A stretch of 64,000 nt of DNA from Brachybacterium sp042666875. Its GTDB lineage: Bacteria; Actinomycetota; Actinomycetes; Actinomycetales; Dermabacteraceae. The notes beneath the pieces were generated by a model that worked only from the letters and a program-made list of their open reading frames with translations, searched no databases and was not told where the DNA came from. Position 1 is the stretch's first letter; each line of letters opens with the position of its first letter. Shown here in pieces: positions 52,405 through 61,298 of the stretch. The stretch is taken from NCBI RefSeq assembly GCF_042666875.1, contig NZ_JBHTCX010000006.1, forward strand, positions 25,213 to 89,212, read 5' to 3'. A program made the position numbers and the translations under genes.

Positions 52405-54275
52405 TGCTCCCTCTCCACGGACAGGGTCCTATCCCCCAGCGTGACCTTGGCCCCGGCAGGCAGGACGGTCGGGGTGTTGGGGACGAGGTGCTCGCGGGAA
52501 CCGTCCTCGCGCAGGATGGTCGATCCGTTCGTCGACCCGAGATCGGTGACGGTGATCTCCTCGCCGGTGCCGTCGGCACGGAGGTGGGTCTTGGAAACCG
52601 AGCGGGTGTCGTCCTTCAGGACGAACAGCACCTCTCCGCCCGCGGCCGTGGGATTGCGCCCGATCACGACGGCCCTGTCCACCACCCGATCGGTGCCGGT
52701 GTCATCGGTCAGACGGAGCTTCCTCGCCGGCGGCAGCGAGGCCACGGAGACCCGGGTCTGCTCGAGATCCTCCAGCGGCTCATCCGGCGCGGTCATCCGA
52801 GTCCGCTCGTCGACCTCGCCATCGCCGGGGTCCCAGGCGTCCGCGGTGAGCTCGCTCGGAGCAGGGACCGGCTCCGCAGCAGCATCGGGGTGATGCTGCG
52901 GCTCGGGCGGCTGTGCGCTGCCGGGAGCCGGCGGGGCGGCGGCGGCCGGTGCCGGCGGGGCAGCTGCCGCAGGCGGCGGGCTCCACAGCTGGGGCGCCTG
53001 CGTCTCGGGATGCTGCGGCTCGTCCCACGATGAGGGCTGCGGCTGCTGCGGTGCCGGCACCTGCTGAGCAGGGGGCGGGGGCGCCCATCCGCTGTCCTCG
53101 CTCTGCTGCGGCGCAGCGGACTGGTTCTCCCATGACGCCGGCGGCGGGGAGGACCAGGGAGAAGCGGAGACCTGGGGCTCCGAGGCGGAGGAGCCCGACG
53201 GGGCGGGCGGCGCGTACGGGCTCTCGGCCTGTGGCTGCGCGGCCCACGCGCCGGAGGACGACGGGTGCGCCGCGGCCGATGCGCCGGTCCCCTGGGCCTG
53301 GGCGTTTCCCCTCCATGCCGCACCGGGCTCGGCCAGGAGGTTCTCGTGGGCGTCGACGTGCACCGAGGAAGCCCCGAGGTAATGCTCGGCCCCGGGCCGT
53401 TCGAAGTCGTCGGGTCGCGGCGTGAAGGGATTGCGGCCGGCCTTGATGTCGACCACCACGGAATCGACCGCCCGGTCGTGGAAGCCCCTCAGCACCTTGC
53501 GCGGATCCAGGAAGATCGACAGCGCCATGACCGGCCAGATGATGCCGTACAGGAACCAGCGACCCAGCGCGCGCAGGAAACCGATCGGCCCACCCTCGCT
53601 GTATCGGGTGATGCGCAGCCCGAGAATGAGCTTGCCGAGACTGATGCCCTTCGCACCGGACAGCCAGATCATCAGCACGGCATAGGCGGCGGGAAGAGCG
53701 GCGCCGACTCCGATGAGGATCTGCGGCAGCAGGGTGATGGGGTCCTGGATCAGCAGCAGGATCACGCCGATCAGGAACGGGACCAGCACCACCAGGGCGA
53801 TCGCGGCATCGATCAGCGCCGCGAGAAAGCGCTTCAGGGGCGTCGCGGGCGCGCAGCCGTCCAGGGGTGGGCCCAGTTCAGGGCTGTTCGGCTCCTCGGG
53901 CGCCGGCACGGAGCCCGGTGACCCCGGCCCGCTCGGCTGGCTGAACGATGCGCCGGGACCGCTCTGGTTCATCGGTGGCTGAGTGACCATCACCTGATCG
54001 TACTGTTCCTGGGAGCGAAGTGCCGTCGCGCCCGGCTGCTTCGGCTCGAGGGCGTCGCGCGAGATCAGTTCGATCCCTTCCTCCTCCGGCTCCTCCGATT
54101 CGCGACCGCCAAGGTCGCGTGAACGGGGCTTGGGGGGCTGTGACCATGCCCCTGGGGCGTCCGTCGCCCGCCGCTCGTACGGCGACGCCTGATAGCGGGC
54201 CCCGCACTCGCCGCAGATCGCGGCGCCTTCCATCAGCAGAGTCCCGCAGGTGCTGCAATAACGCGTCTGGTTCAT
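52401..54275 (-). CDS. Zinc-ribbon, RDD-membrane and FHA protein
   Basis: A 624-residue protein with three recognisable parts. It starts with a zinc ribbon (C7, C10, C21, C24). An RDD-family membrane region follows (about 150-290, several helices, including FLAALIDAAIALVVLVPFLIGVILLL). Then a Pro/Gln/Ala-rich linker leads to a C-terminal canonical FHA domain (about 536-624; GR540, S561, H564, GSTNGS). It could anchor phospho-signalling at the membrane near the secretion motor. It sits between the phosphatase and the transglutaminase-like gene with ATGA overlaps. The RDD part has no known activity in this context. Confidence 0.85.
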   Translation of the reverse strand: MNQTRYCSTCGTLLMEGAAICGECGARYQASPYERRATDAPGAWSQPPKPRSRDLGGRESEEPEEEGIELISRDALEPKQPGATALRSQEQYDQVMVTQPPMNQSGPGASFSQPSGPGSPGSVPAPEEPNSPELGPPLDGCAPATPLKRFLAALIDAAIALVVLVPFLIGVILLLIQDPITLLPQILIGVGAALPAAYAVLMIWLSGAKGISLGKLILGLRITRYSEGGPIGFLRALGRWFLYGIIWPVMALSIFLDPRKVLRGFHDRAVDSVVVDIKAGRNPFTPRPDDFERPGAEHYLGASSVHVDAHENLLAEPGAAWRGNAQAQGTGASAAAHPSSSGAWAAQPQAESPYAPPAPSGSSASEPQVSASPWSSPPPASWENQSAAPQQSEDSGWAPPPPAQQVPAPQQPQPSSWDEPQHPETQAPQLWSPPPAAAAPPAPAAAAPPAPGSAQPPEPQHHPDAAAEPVPAPSELTADAWDPGDGEVDERTRMTAPDEPLEDLEQTRVSVASLPPARKLRLTDDTGTDRVVDRAVVIGRNPTAAGGEVLFVLKDDTRSVSKTHLRADGTGEEITVTDLGSTNGSTILREDGSREHLVPNTPTVLPAGAKVTLGDRTLSVEREQ

Positions 54276-56782
54276 CGGGACGGGCCCCTCCTCGGCGACT
54301 TCTTCGCGGCGCTGGTGGACATGCCCCGCAGCGTGCCGCGTGAGGACCGACGACGCATCGCCTCGGTGCGACGCCGCGCCTTCTCACGGGCGCGTTCGGC
54401 GGCGCGGGTGCGCTTGCGATCGCTGCGGCGATCCGCCGATCTCCTGCGGAAGGAGCGCAGCGACACCGCCGCGAACATCCGCTTGTACCACGGCACGGCG
54501 GCAGACATGGTACGCCGGGCCGCCATCACGTGGGACCAGTACTCCTCGGCCGCCGCGTCCGGCAGGTCGTCGGGCCCGAACACGGCGCGGTCGGCCCGAC
54601 CGGCCAGGGTCAGCGCCCCCATGGCCGGGGTCGCCGCCTCCAGGCGCGCCGCAGTCTCCGCCCGGGTCATCATCGGGTCAGGCCTCTGACCGAGGTCCGT
54701 CATCAGGTCGAGGATCTCCTGCCAGCCGCCGTCGATGCGTTGGGGCAGTGGCCCGCGGCTGCGCCGTCGGCCGCGCCGAACGGCCTTCGCCACGATGATG
54801 GCCGCCAGCGCCATCCCGATCACGAGCGGGACCAGACCGGCTCCGACGTACACGGCCCAGGAGACGGTCTCGTCCTGGGGGTCCTCCTCGTCGTCGGTGT
54901 CATCACTCATCGCGCCGGGCGGGGGGCTCGGCGGCTCGGCGGGCGGAGGCGGGGGCTGAGCGACCTGAGGCAGGGGCTTCTCGACCTCCTTGGGTTCGGG
55001 CTGGGTCGGCTCGTCGTCCTCGTCCGGGGCAGGGTCGAAACGCACCCACCCGAGTCCGTCGAAGGCGACCTCGACCCACGCGGTGACGTCCCCACCCGTG
55101 ATGGAGACGGTCCCCTCCTCGCCCTCGGGAACCTCGAATCCCATGACCACGCGCGCCGGGATGTCGATCGAACGCGCCATCACCGCGGTCAGGGCCGCGA
55201 ACTGCTCCTCGTCGCCGATGCGCCCCAGCGGTTGTGCGTCCGCCTGCTCCTCGTCGAAGCTGGGCTCCTCGAGCATCGCGAGCAGCCGGCTCACGCCGTG
55301 CCCGGACAGTGAGGCGGTGTCGTCGTCCAGGCCGTGCGAGAAGTAGGCGTCGGTCTTGATCGACCGCGACAGGTTCTGGAACTTCTCGTAGTCCGAGCCC
55401 GGCTCGCCGGCCCATTCCTCGGCGAGCGCGCTGATCTCGTCGACCCTGCTGTTCTCCGGCAGGTCGACATCAGCGAATCGAGCCGTGCGCGTCTCCTCGG
55501 TGGTCGGCTCGGTGTACGGCTCGTAGCGCAGGTCATAGGTGTCGCCCTCACGCAGCCCGACGGCGTTGACCGCGGTCTGCGACTTCTCGTTGAGATAGAG
55601 GTTCTCAGCTGTCACGCCCGCTCTCTCGGGCGGCAGATCGCCGAGATCGATACGGTCGGTGCGCGCGCCCAGCGTGGGCAGCCAGACCCCTGTGTACGCC
55701 CCGATGGTGACGGTCGAGGTCCGTTGCTGCTCGCTGGGGTCGTGAAGGTTCACGCCGCCTGCAGTGCGCAGGAATGCACCCGAGGCGGTGTTCTTCTCCT
55801 GGCTGCCGGCGACCTCGTAGACGTGCAGGTCATACTTGTCCATCGTGGCCAGGCGGACGTGCTCGCCGCTGGTCACTCCCGAGATCGTGAACAGCTCCTC
55901 CTCGCGCTGGTCCTTGAGATAGCCGCGGAACTGCGTCAACGGGGAGACGTATTCGCGCGGGTCGAACGGCGGGGTCATCTGGTCCCGCTGGGCGTATCGC
56001 GTCGTCCCCTCGGGCGGATCCAGCAACGAATGCGCACCGAAGGCGGCGGCGCCCGCGATCGCCATGATGACGGCACCTCCGATCACGCGGCGGCGCAGCA
56101 CGGGGTTCTGCCAGGAGCCGGGCCGGACGGTGTCGGAGATGATGGTGGACTGCGCACTGTCCAGGCGGCCGCTCTCGAAACGCCAGGTCAACCAGGCCAC
56201 GGAGATGATCGCGAACAGGACCCCGCGCACAAGGGGCAGGAAGGCCTCGTGGGTGCCGAAGAGGACCGACAGCAGCGTCAGTGCGAGGGGGAACAGCCAC
56301 GCGAGGACGTAGCGGCGGGTACGCATGACGATGGTCATCGACAGCAGCGTCAGCAGCAGCATGCTGATCCAGACCACGGCGAGCACGCCCTGCGCGGATC
56401 CGACGGGCGGGGCCACGGTCAGGGCGGACTTCCAGCTGGTCACGGGGGCGAACAGCAATTCTTTCAGCGAGCCGAGGGAGGTGATGATTCCCCAGATCGC
56501 CCGGGTGGGAGCCGCGAACATGGAGCCGAACAGGAAGTACACCACCAGCAGCAGCGGGGTGATCCGCAGCGGCCCCCACCGCCAGCGGGCGCCGATCAGC
56601 GCGATCAGGGTGGCCAGCGCGAGCGCCATGATCCCGGTCAGGATGTACTGCACCCCGCCGTAGACGTGCTGGAAGCCCAACAGGCCCAGGACGAACAGGG
56701 CGGCCAGGACGACGATGTCCGTGGCGCGGCGAGGGGTCGACACGGACGCGAAGTAGGTGGCGCGGGGATCGGTGGCGGTCAT
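54272..56782 (-). CDS. Membrane transglutaminase-like protein (TgpA/DUF3488 type), predicted inactive
   Basis: An 836-residue protein with about six membrane helices in the first 250 residues, a large outer domain containing the transglutaminase core, a further helix (about 638-665) and a very basic cytoplasmic tail. The core normally has GDCEQF and HAWVEV. Here they read GDEEQF (Glu at 525) and TAWVEV (Thr at 567), so the catalytic Cys and His are both lost, while the Asp of FDPAP (about 583) remains. It is probably a binding or structural pseudoenzyme. It is the third gene of the MoxR-DUF58-transglutaminase module, coupled by ATGA. Confidence 0.87.
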   Translation of the reverse strand: MTATDPRATYFASVSTPRRATDIVVLAALFVLGLLGFQHVYGGVQYILTGIMALALATLIALIGARWRWGPLRITPLLLVVYFLFGSMFAAPTRAIWGIITSLGSLKELLFAPVTSWKSALTVAPPVGSAQGVLAVVWISMLLLTLLSMTIVMRTRRYVLAWLFPLALTLLSVLFGTHEAFLPLVRGVLFAIISVAWLTWRFESGRLDSAQSTIISDTVRPGSWQNPVLRRRVIGGAVIMAIAGAAAFGAHSLLDPPEGTTRYAQRDQMTPPFDPREYVSPLTQFRGYLKDQREEELFTISGVTSGEHVRLATMDKYDLHVYEVAGSQEKNTASGAFLRTAGGVNLHDPSEQQRTSTVTIGAYTGVWLPTLGARTDRIDLGDLPPERAGVTAENLYLNEKSQTAVNAVGLREGDTYDLRYEPYTEPTTEETRTARFADVDLPENSRVDEISALAEEWAGEPGSDYEKFQNLSRSIKTDAYFSHGLDDDTASLSGHGVSRLLAMLEEPSFDEEQADAQPLGRIGDEEQFAALTAVMARSIDIPARVVMGFEVPEGEEGTVSITGGDVTAWVEVAFDGLGWVRFDPAPDEDDEPTQPEPKEVEKPLPQVAQPPPPPAEPPSPPPGAMSDDTDDEEDPQDETVSWAVYVGAGLVPLVIGMALAAIIVAKAVRRGRRRSRGPLPQRIDGGWQEILDLMTDLGQRPDPMMTRAETAARLEAATPAMGALTLAGRADRAVFGPDDLPDAAAEEYWSHVMAARRTMSAAVPWYKRMFAAVSLRSFRRRSADRRSDRKRTRAAERAREKARRRTEAMRRRSSRGTLRGMSTSAAKKSPRRGPSR

Positions 56783-58206
56783 CGACCCACCGCCCGCAAT
56801 GCTCGGGCCAGCGTGTCCAGGCTCCCGACGGTGACCACGTCGAGGCCCCCGATCGCGGACCGGCGCACCTCGGCGTCGTCCACGCACCGGATCGCCACGG
56901 CCATCACGCCGATCGGAAGCTGGTTCGCGGCCGAGTTCAGCTCCCGTGCCGTCGTGTGGGAGCCGACCACCATCATCACCGCCGAGGCGTTGGGGGCCAG
57001 ATCCGCCGCCTTCTGCCCAAGCTCATGCAGGGCGAGCTGCCCACCGAGCTGGTCGATGACCGTGTAATCGTCCATCAGCTGGCGGAAGCTGCCGGTGCGC
57101 TGACGCCTGTCGAAGGAGAAGGGAGTCAGCTCCTTCTCCTCCCGCAGGGTCTGGGCCGAGATGGAGGCGGCCGCGGAGACGGCGAGCTCGAACTCCCCCT
57201 CGGTGGCGTAGTGCTCGGCGAGGTTGTCCAGTGCCACGGCCACGTGGGAACGGCGGGTCTCCTCGAACTGGCGGACCATCAGCTTGCCGGTGCGGGCGGT
57301 GGTGCGCCAGTGGACATGGCGCCGGTCATCGCCGGGCGCGTAGTCGCGCAGCGCGTGGAAGGCGATGTCGGAGCTGGAGAGATCCGAGGAGGGGGTGCCT
57401 TCCAGGTCGCGGAGGAAGCCGCTGGCGGCCTTGTCCAGTCGCACCGTGCGGGGATGGACGTACAGCTCCTGCGACCGGGCCCAGGTGACCTGGCGGCGCA
57501 TCAGCGAGAGCGGATCGTCGCGGACCGAACGCACCGGCCCCACCACGAGCACGGCACGACGCTTGGTGGGCACGGCGAACAGCTCCTCGTGAGCGGCGTC
57601 GGCGGCCAGCCGCGGCACCATGAACTGGGCGGTGGCGGAACCGACCGCCAGTTCGATGCGCGAGGGCAGGATGGTGCGCTGGGTGGGGTTCGCGACCTCG
57701 ACGCGACCGACGGCGCGCGTACCGACCACCACCCGGTGCGTCTGGAGATCGAGCGTGACCCGATACGAGGCCCGGCCCAGGACGAACAGCGCCGCGACCA
57801 CCAGAGGCACTGTGAGGGCGAGAGCTACCACGTTCAGTTCGGTCACGTGCAGCCAGAGGCCGACGATCCAGCAGAATGCAGCGACCGCGAGGACCGCCCA
57901 CCCGATCGGCGAGACGACGTCGAGGACCGGATGGATGCGCCGCATCCACAGCTCGGCGCCCCGATCGCGCCATGCGGCGAGTCCGGTGCTGGAGGCGGCC
58001 CCGTCCTCGCCGCCGGGGCTCACCGCGTCGTCGGCCGACGGGGCTCCCGCCCCGGCGGTGCCGTGGCGAGCGGCCCTGGTCTGCTTGCGCCGCCGGCGCG
58101 CTTCGGCTCGGGCCTCGGCCCTGGCCGTGGCGCGGCGTCGCTTCGCCTCCGCCTTGGCGACCTCGGCCTCGGCGGTATCGGTGGGGAGGGGCGTCTCGGG
58201 GCTCAT
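56779..58206 (-). CDS. DUF58-domain membrane protein
   Basis: A 475-residue protein: basic Ala/Arg-rich N-terminus, two adjacent membrane helices (about 100-145), then the DUF58 region with the family motif FHALRDYAPGDDRRHVHWRTTARTGKLMVRQFE and a von Willebrand A-like end. DUF58 proteins always partner MoxR ATPases, probably as assembly or insertion clients. It is coupled both to moxR and to the transglutaminase-like gene by ATGA. ATG 58206 is used since the longer frame lacks a ribosome-binding site and family match. Confidence 0.9.
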   Translation of the reverse strand: MSPETPLPTDTAEAEVAKAEAKRRRATARAEARAEARRRRKQTRAARHGTAGAGAPSADDAVSPGGEDGAASSTGLAAWRDRGAELWMRRIHPVLDVVSPIGWAVLAVAAFCWIVGLWLHVTELNVVALALTVPLVVAALFVLGRASYRVTLDLQTHRVVVGTRAVGRVEVANPTQRTILPSRIELAVGSATAQFMVPRLAADAAHEELFAVPTKRRAVLVVGPVRSVRDDPLSLMRRQVTWARSQELYVHPRTVRLDKAASGFLRDLEGTPSSDLSSSDIAFHALRDYAPGDDRRHVHWRTTARTGKLMVRQFEETRRSHVAVALDNLAEHYATEGEFELAVSAAASISAQTLREEKELTPFSFDRRQRTGSFRQLMDDYTVIDQLGGQLALHELGQKAADLAPNASAVMMVVGSHTTARELNSAANQLPIGVMAVAIRCVDDAEVRRSAIGGLDVVTVGSLDTLARALRAVGR

Positions 58207-59177
58207 GCGGACTGCTGACGCGCCTGCGGAGGCGCCACCTCGCTGAGGATCTTGGTCATCACGGACTTGGCGGTGGTGCCGGCGAACTCGGCCTCGGGAT
58301 CGAGGACGAAACGGTGGAGCCACACGTGCTCGACGAGGTGCTTGACGTCGTCCGGGATGACGTAGTGGCGTCCGCTGACCGCCGCCCAGACCTTGACCAC
58401 GCGCATCAGGGCGAGCGCGCCGCGGATGGACACGCCGACGCGTACCTCGGGAGCCATCCGCGTCTCCTCCATCAGGCGGGAGACGTACTCCAGGACCGCC
58501 GGGTCCACGTGCACCGTGGCCGCGAGCTCGGTCATGTCGTTGACGGCCTGCAGGGAGATCCGGGGAGTGAGGTGGCTGCTGCGATCGCGCAGCGCGGATC
58601 CCTGGAGGATCTGCACGCTCGAGGCATGGTCCGGGTATCCGATCGAGGTCTTCATCAGGAAGCGGTCCAGCTGCGCCTCGGGAAGCCGATAGGTGCCGGC
58701 CTGCTCGATGGGGTTCTGGGTGGCGATCACCATGAAGGGGTTGCCCACCTCGTGGGTCACGCCGTCCACCGTGACCCGACCTTCTTCCATGACCTCGAGC
58801 ATCGCCGACTGGGTCTTCGGGGAGGCGCGGTTGATCTCGTCGGCCAGGACGACGTTCGCGAACACCGGTCCCTTGTGGAACTCGAAGGACTTCGTGTTCT
58901 GGTCGTAGATCGTCACGCCCGTGACGTCCGAGGGCAGGAGGTCCGGAGTGAACTGGATGCGGGTACTGGTGCCCTGCACGGTGGCAGCGATCGACCGCGC
59001 CAGTGACGTCTTGCCGGTGCCGGGAGCGTCCTCGAGCAGCACGTGGCCGGGAGCCATCATGGCGGTCAGTACGAGGCGGACCACCTCGTTCTTGCCGAGA
59101 ACGGCCTGGCCGACGCTCTGGACGAGCTTGTCGAACGTCTCGGCGAACCAGCGGGCCTGTTCGGGGGTCATGCTCAT
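58203..59177 (-). CDS. moxR: MoxR-family AAA+ ATPase
   Basis: A 324-residue chaperone-like ATPase. Walker A is EDAPGTGKTSLARS and Walker B is VVLADEINRASPKTQ; sensor and arginine-finger regions (ATQNPIEQAGTYRLPEAQLDRF) are intact. MoxR proteins help assemble or activate complexes with DUF58/VWA partners. It is the first of seven genes chained by 4-nt overlaps down to the kinase, so it is likely required for building the secretion locus products. ATG 59177; a second ATG two codons later is possible. Confidence 0.94.
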   Translation of the reverse strand: MSMTPEQARWFAETFDKLVQSVGQAVLGKNEVVRLVLTAMMAPGHVLLEDAPGTGKTSLARSIAATVQGTSTRIQFTPDLLPSDVTGVTIYDQNTKSFEFHKGPVFANVVLADEINRASPKTQSAMLEVMEEGRVTVDGVTHEVGNPFMVIATQNPIEQAGTYRLPEAQLDRFLMKTSIGYPDHASSVQILQGSALRDRSSHLTPRISLQAVNDMTELAATVHVDPAVLEYVSRLMEETRMAPEVRVGVSIRGALALMRVVKVWAAVSGRHYVIPDDVKHLVEHVWLHRFVLDPEAEFAGTTAKSVMTKILSEVAPPQARQQSA

Positions 59178-59564
59178 GTCAGGGGCGATGCTCTCTGCTC
59201 GGAGGGGTGGGCGGCTCTCACGTGGTCAGGATTCGTCCGGTGGTCCCGCGCCGGGCTCGAGGCCAGCGGCGCGAAGAGGACCGGGAGCACGGCGCTCGCG
59301 GGGGCGCCGTGATGCCGCCGCAGCCGCGTCACTCCAGCGGTGACCGACATGATGGATCCCCCCGAACACGATCGTGGTCGACTCGCCGTGCGCATGGTGA
59401 CCCCCGGCCGTCCTGACGGGTAACGCCCGCGGGCGGGCCGCCCCTGGCGCGCGCACGACGGTCACAGGGTACTCGTCCGGAGTTGCCCATGCCACGAGGG
59501 ACCGCTCCAGCGCGATCAGTCGGGAATTTCAGGGCACCGACCCTGGGGGCGGGTCACGCGCGGC
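59178..59564. other. 387-nt intergenic region upstream of moxR
   Basis: No gene is supported here. A -10-like TACCCT (minus strand, complement of 59466-59471) could serve the moxR operon with a long leader. The palindrome CGCCCGCGGGCG is at 59424-59435. The TGGGGA-N4-TCCCCA dyad is absent, so this operon does not share the WXG100 control element. An 89-codon open frame at 59226-59495 (minus) looks non-coding. Confidence 0.5.
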
Positions 59565-60572
59565 TCACCGCCGGCGCTGGACCAGGGTCCGGGTGAACTC
59601 CGTGAGCGCCTCGCGAACCGGTCCGTCGGGAAGCTCAGCCAGAATGGCGACGGCCTCGTCAGCTGTGCGACGGGCCAAGTCGCGGGTCTCCTCCAGTGCC
59701 TGGTCCTCGCGCAGCATGGCGACCAGCTCGCGCAGCGCGTCGTCGCTGCTGATATCCCCGTCCAACCGGGCCACGATCTCGCGGCTGCGCGGGTCCGCCG
59801 CCTCCGCGGCACGGCGACGGATCAGCAGGGTGGGCATGGTCGGCACGCCCTCGCGCAGATCGATGCCGGGGGTCTTCCCGCTGGTCTCGCCATCACTGGC
59901 GAGGTCGAGGGCATCGTCGGCGAGCTGGAAAGCCACACCGACCTTCTCCCCGTAACGCCGCATCACGTCACCGGCTCCCTCGGGGGCACCGGCCAGCAGA
60001 GCCCCGAGCTGACCGGCCAGAGCGAGCAGCGAGGCCGTCTTGTCGGAGAGCACCGAGATGTAGTGCTCGAACGGGTCGTCGGACGGAGTCGGCCCGACGG
60101 TCTCGTGGAGCTGACCGAGGCACAGTCGTTCGAAGGTCTCCGAGTGGAGCCGGACCGCCTCGGCGCCTATACGCGCGCTGAGGGCGCTGGCCCGGGCGAA
60201 CAGGAAGTCGCCGGTGAGGATGGCGACGTTGTTCCCCCAGAGCGCGTGGGCGCTGTCGGTGCCGCGGCGGGTGGGCGCGGAGTCCATCACGTCGTCGTGA
60301 TAGAGGCTCGCCAGATGCGTCAGCTCCACCAGCACCGCGGCATCGAGCACGCCGTCGCGGTCGATATCGCCGAGGGAGGCGGCGAGCAGGACGAGCATCG
60401 GGCGGACGCGCTTGCCGCCGGCATCCATCAGGTGGCGAGCCGTCCACCGGGCGATGTCATCGGAGGTGGCCACGGACTCACGCAGCTCGCTCTCCACGGA
60501 CGCGAGGCGCTCGGCGACGCGCGAGGCGAGCTGCTCATCGATGTCGGGCACGACCGGCAGCGAGGACGGCAT
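59565..60572 (-). CDS. Polyprenyl diphosphate synthase
   Basis: Builds the long-chain prenyl diphosphate used for menaquinone. The 335-residue trans-prenyltransferase has both aspartate-rich motifs: HDDVMDSAPTRRG (first DDxxD) and QLADDALD (second), plus GGKRVRPML near the start. Chain length is not predictable by eye. ATG 60572 has AGGAG 5 nt upstream. A longer frame reaching to 61469 crosses the 5S copies and the N and is an artefact. Confidence 0.94.
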   Translation of the reverse strand: MPSSLPVVPDIDEQLASRVAERLASVESELRESVATSDDIARWTARHLMDAGGKRVRPMLVLLAASLGDIDRDGVLDAAVLVELTHLASLYHDDVMDSAPTRRGTDSAHALWGNNVAILTGDFLFARASALSARIGAEAVRLHSETFERLCLGQLHETVGPTPSDDPFEHYISVLSDKTASLLALAGQLGALLAGAPEGAGDVMRRYGEKVGVAFQLADDALDLASDGETSGKTPGIDLREGVPTMPTLLIRRRAAEAADPRSREIVARLDGDISSDDALRELVAMLREDQALEETRDLARRTADEAVAILAELPDGPVREALTEFTRTLVQRRR

Positions 60573-60927
60573 GGCTCTCCTGGGGCTGGGCGAGGGCGGC
60601 GCCTGGGACGCCTTCCCCCGACACGGACATCGGGCGGGTCGGCGGCGGTCGACGCTGCCGAGCATGCGCCGGCCACTGAAGGAACACAACACGCACGCGG
60701 CCACCAAGTCTACCCGCGCGAGCCCGCGCCGCCCTGTGGGGTCGGTCCCGGCGTGACGGGGAGAACGCCCAGCGGCCGCTCGCCGGGCGGACGGGCCTGT
60801 TCTGCCCGGTGCACGCGGCGCTGGGGCGGAGCCTTCCGTGCCGGTTCCCCGAGTACCTGGGACCGCCTCCCTCGCGCCCGCATCCCGGGATCGCCGATCT
60901 GCGCTGGGCCGGTTGTTTTCGGGCGCG
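60573..60927. other. Intergenic region with the polyprenyl synthase promoter
   Basis: A -10 box TAGACT (complement of 60707-60712) gives a leader of about 130 nt to ATG 60572. The rest (60713-60927) shows no gene. It ends at the rRNA-type terminator. Confidence 0.6.
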
Positions 60928-60990
60928 AAAAAAGGGAGTGGGAGGAGCGAAACCCCTTGTTCAAGGGGTCTCCAGCTCACTCCCACTCCC
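60928..60990 (-). terminator. rRNA operon terminator, copy 1
   Basis: The stem GGGAGTGGGA (60934-60943) with TCCCACTCCC (60981-60990) encloses a CCCCTTGTTCAAGGGG hairpin. On the minus strand it is followed by six T. Nearly identical to 61225-61290. Confidence 0.85.
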
Positions 60991-60998
60991 AGTGAAGA

Positions 60999-61080
60999 TG
61001 TCCGGCGGCGACCTACTCTCCCACACCCTCGCGAGTGCAGTACCATCGGCGCAATCGAGCTTAGCTTCCGGGTTCGGAAT
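60999..61080 (-). pseudogene. Truncated 5S rRNA copy ending at an N
   Basis: Contains only the 3' part of 5S rRNA (about 82 nt), identical to the full copy at 61299-61417, and stops exactly at the ambiguous base 61081. It is probably a contig end rather than a true gene remnant. Confidence 0.8.
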
Positions 61081-61081
61081 N
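61081..61081. other. Ambiguous base, likely assembly junction
   Basis: The only N in the window. Sequence left and right of it comes from two near-identical rRNA-operon ends, so joining by repeat overlap is suspected. Confidence 0.75.
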
Positions 61082-61224
61082 GGATCGGCCGATGCCGTCG
61101 CCGCCCGGAACCGCTGCGGGGGCGCAGCCCCCACGCGTCCGCACCCCTTGCCGGGAACACCCGGGTCTGCCCGCTCCGTCCACGCCGCGCCGATCTGCGC
61201 TGGGGCCGGTTGTTTTCGGGCGCG

Positions 61225-61290
61225 AAAAAAAAGGGAGTGGGAGGAGCGAAACCCCCTTGTTCAAGGGGTCTCCAGCTCACTCCCACTCCC
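61225..61290 (-). terminator. rRNA operon terminator, copy 2
   Basis: Same stem as copy 1, followed on the minus strand by eight T. It directly follows the complete 5S gene. Confidence 0.9.
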
Positions 61291-61298
61291 AGTGAAGA

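Noticed and set aside
59226..59495. Possible 89-residue small protein upstream of moxR
   Set aside because: No ribosome-binding site, no family pattern and Arg/Pro/Ala-rich composition as in non-coding frames.
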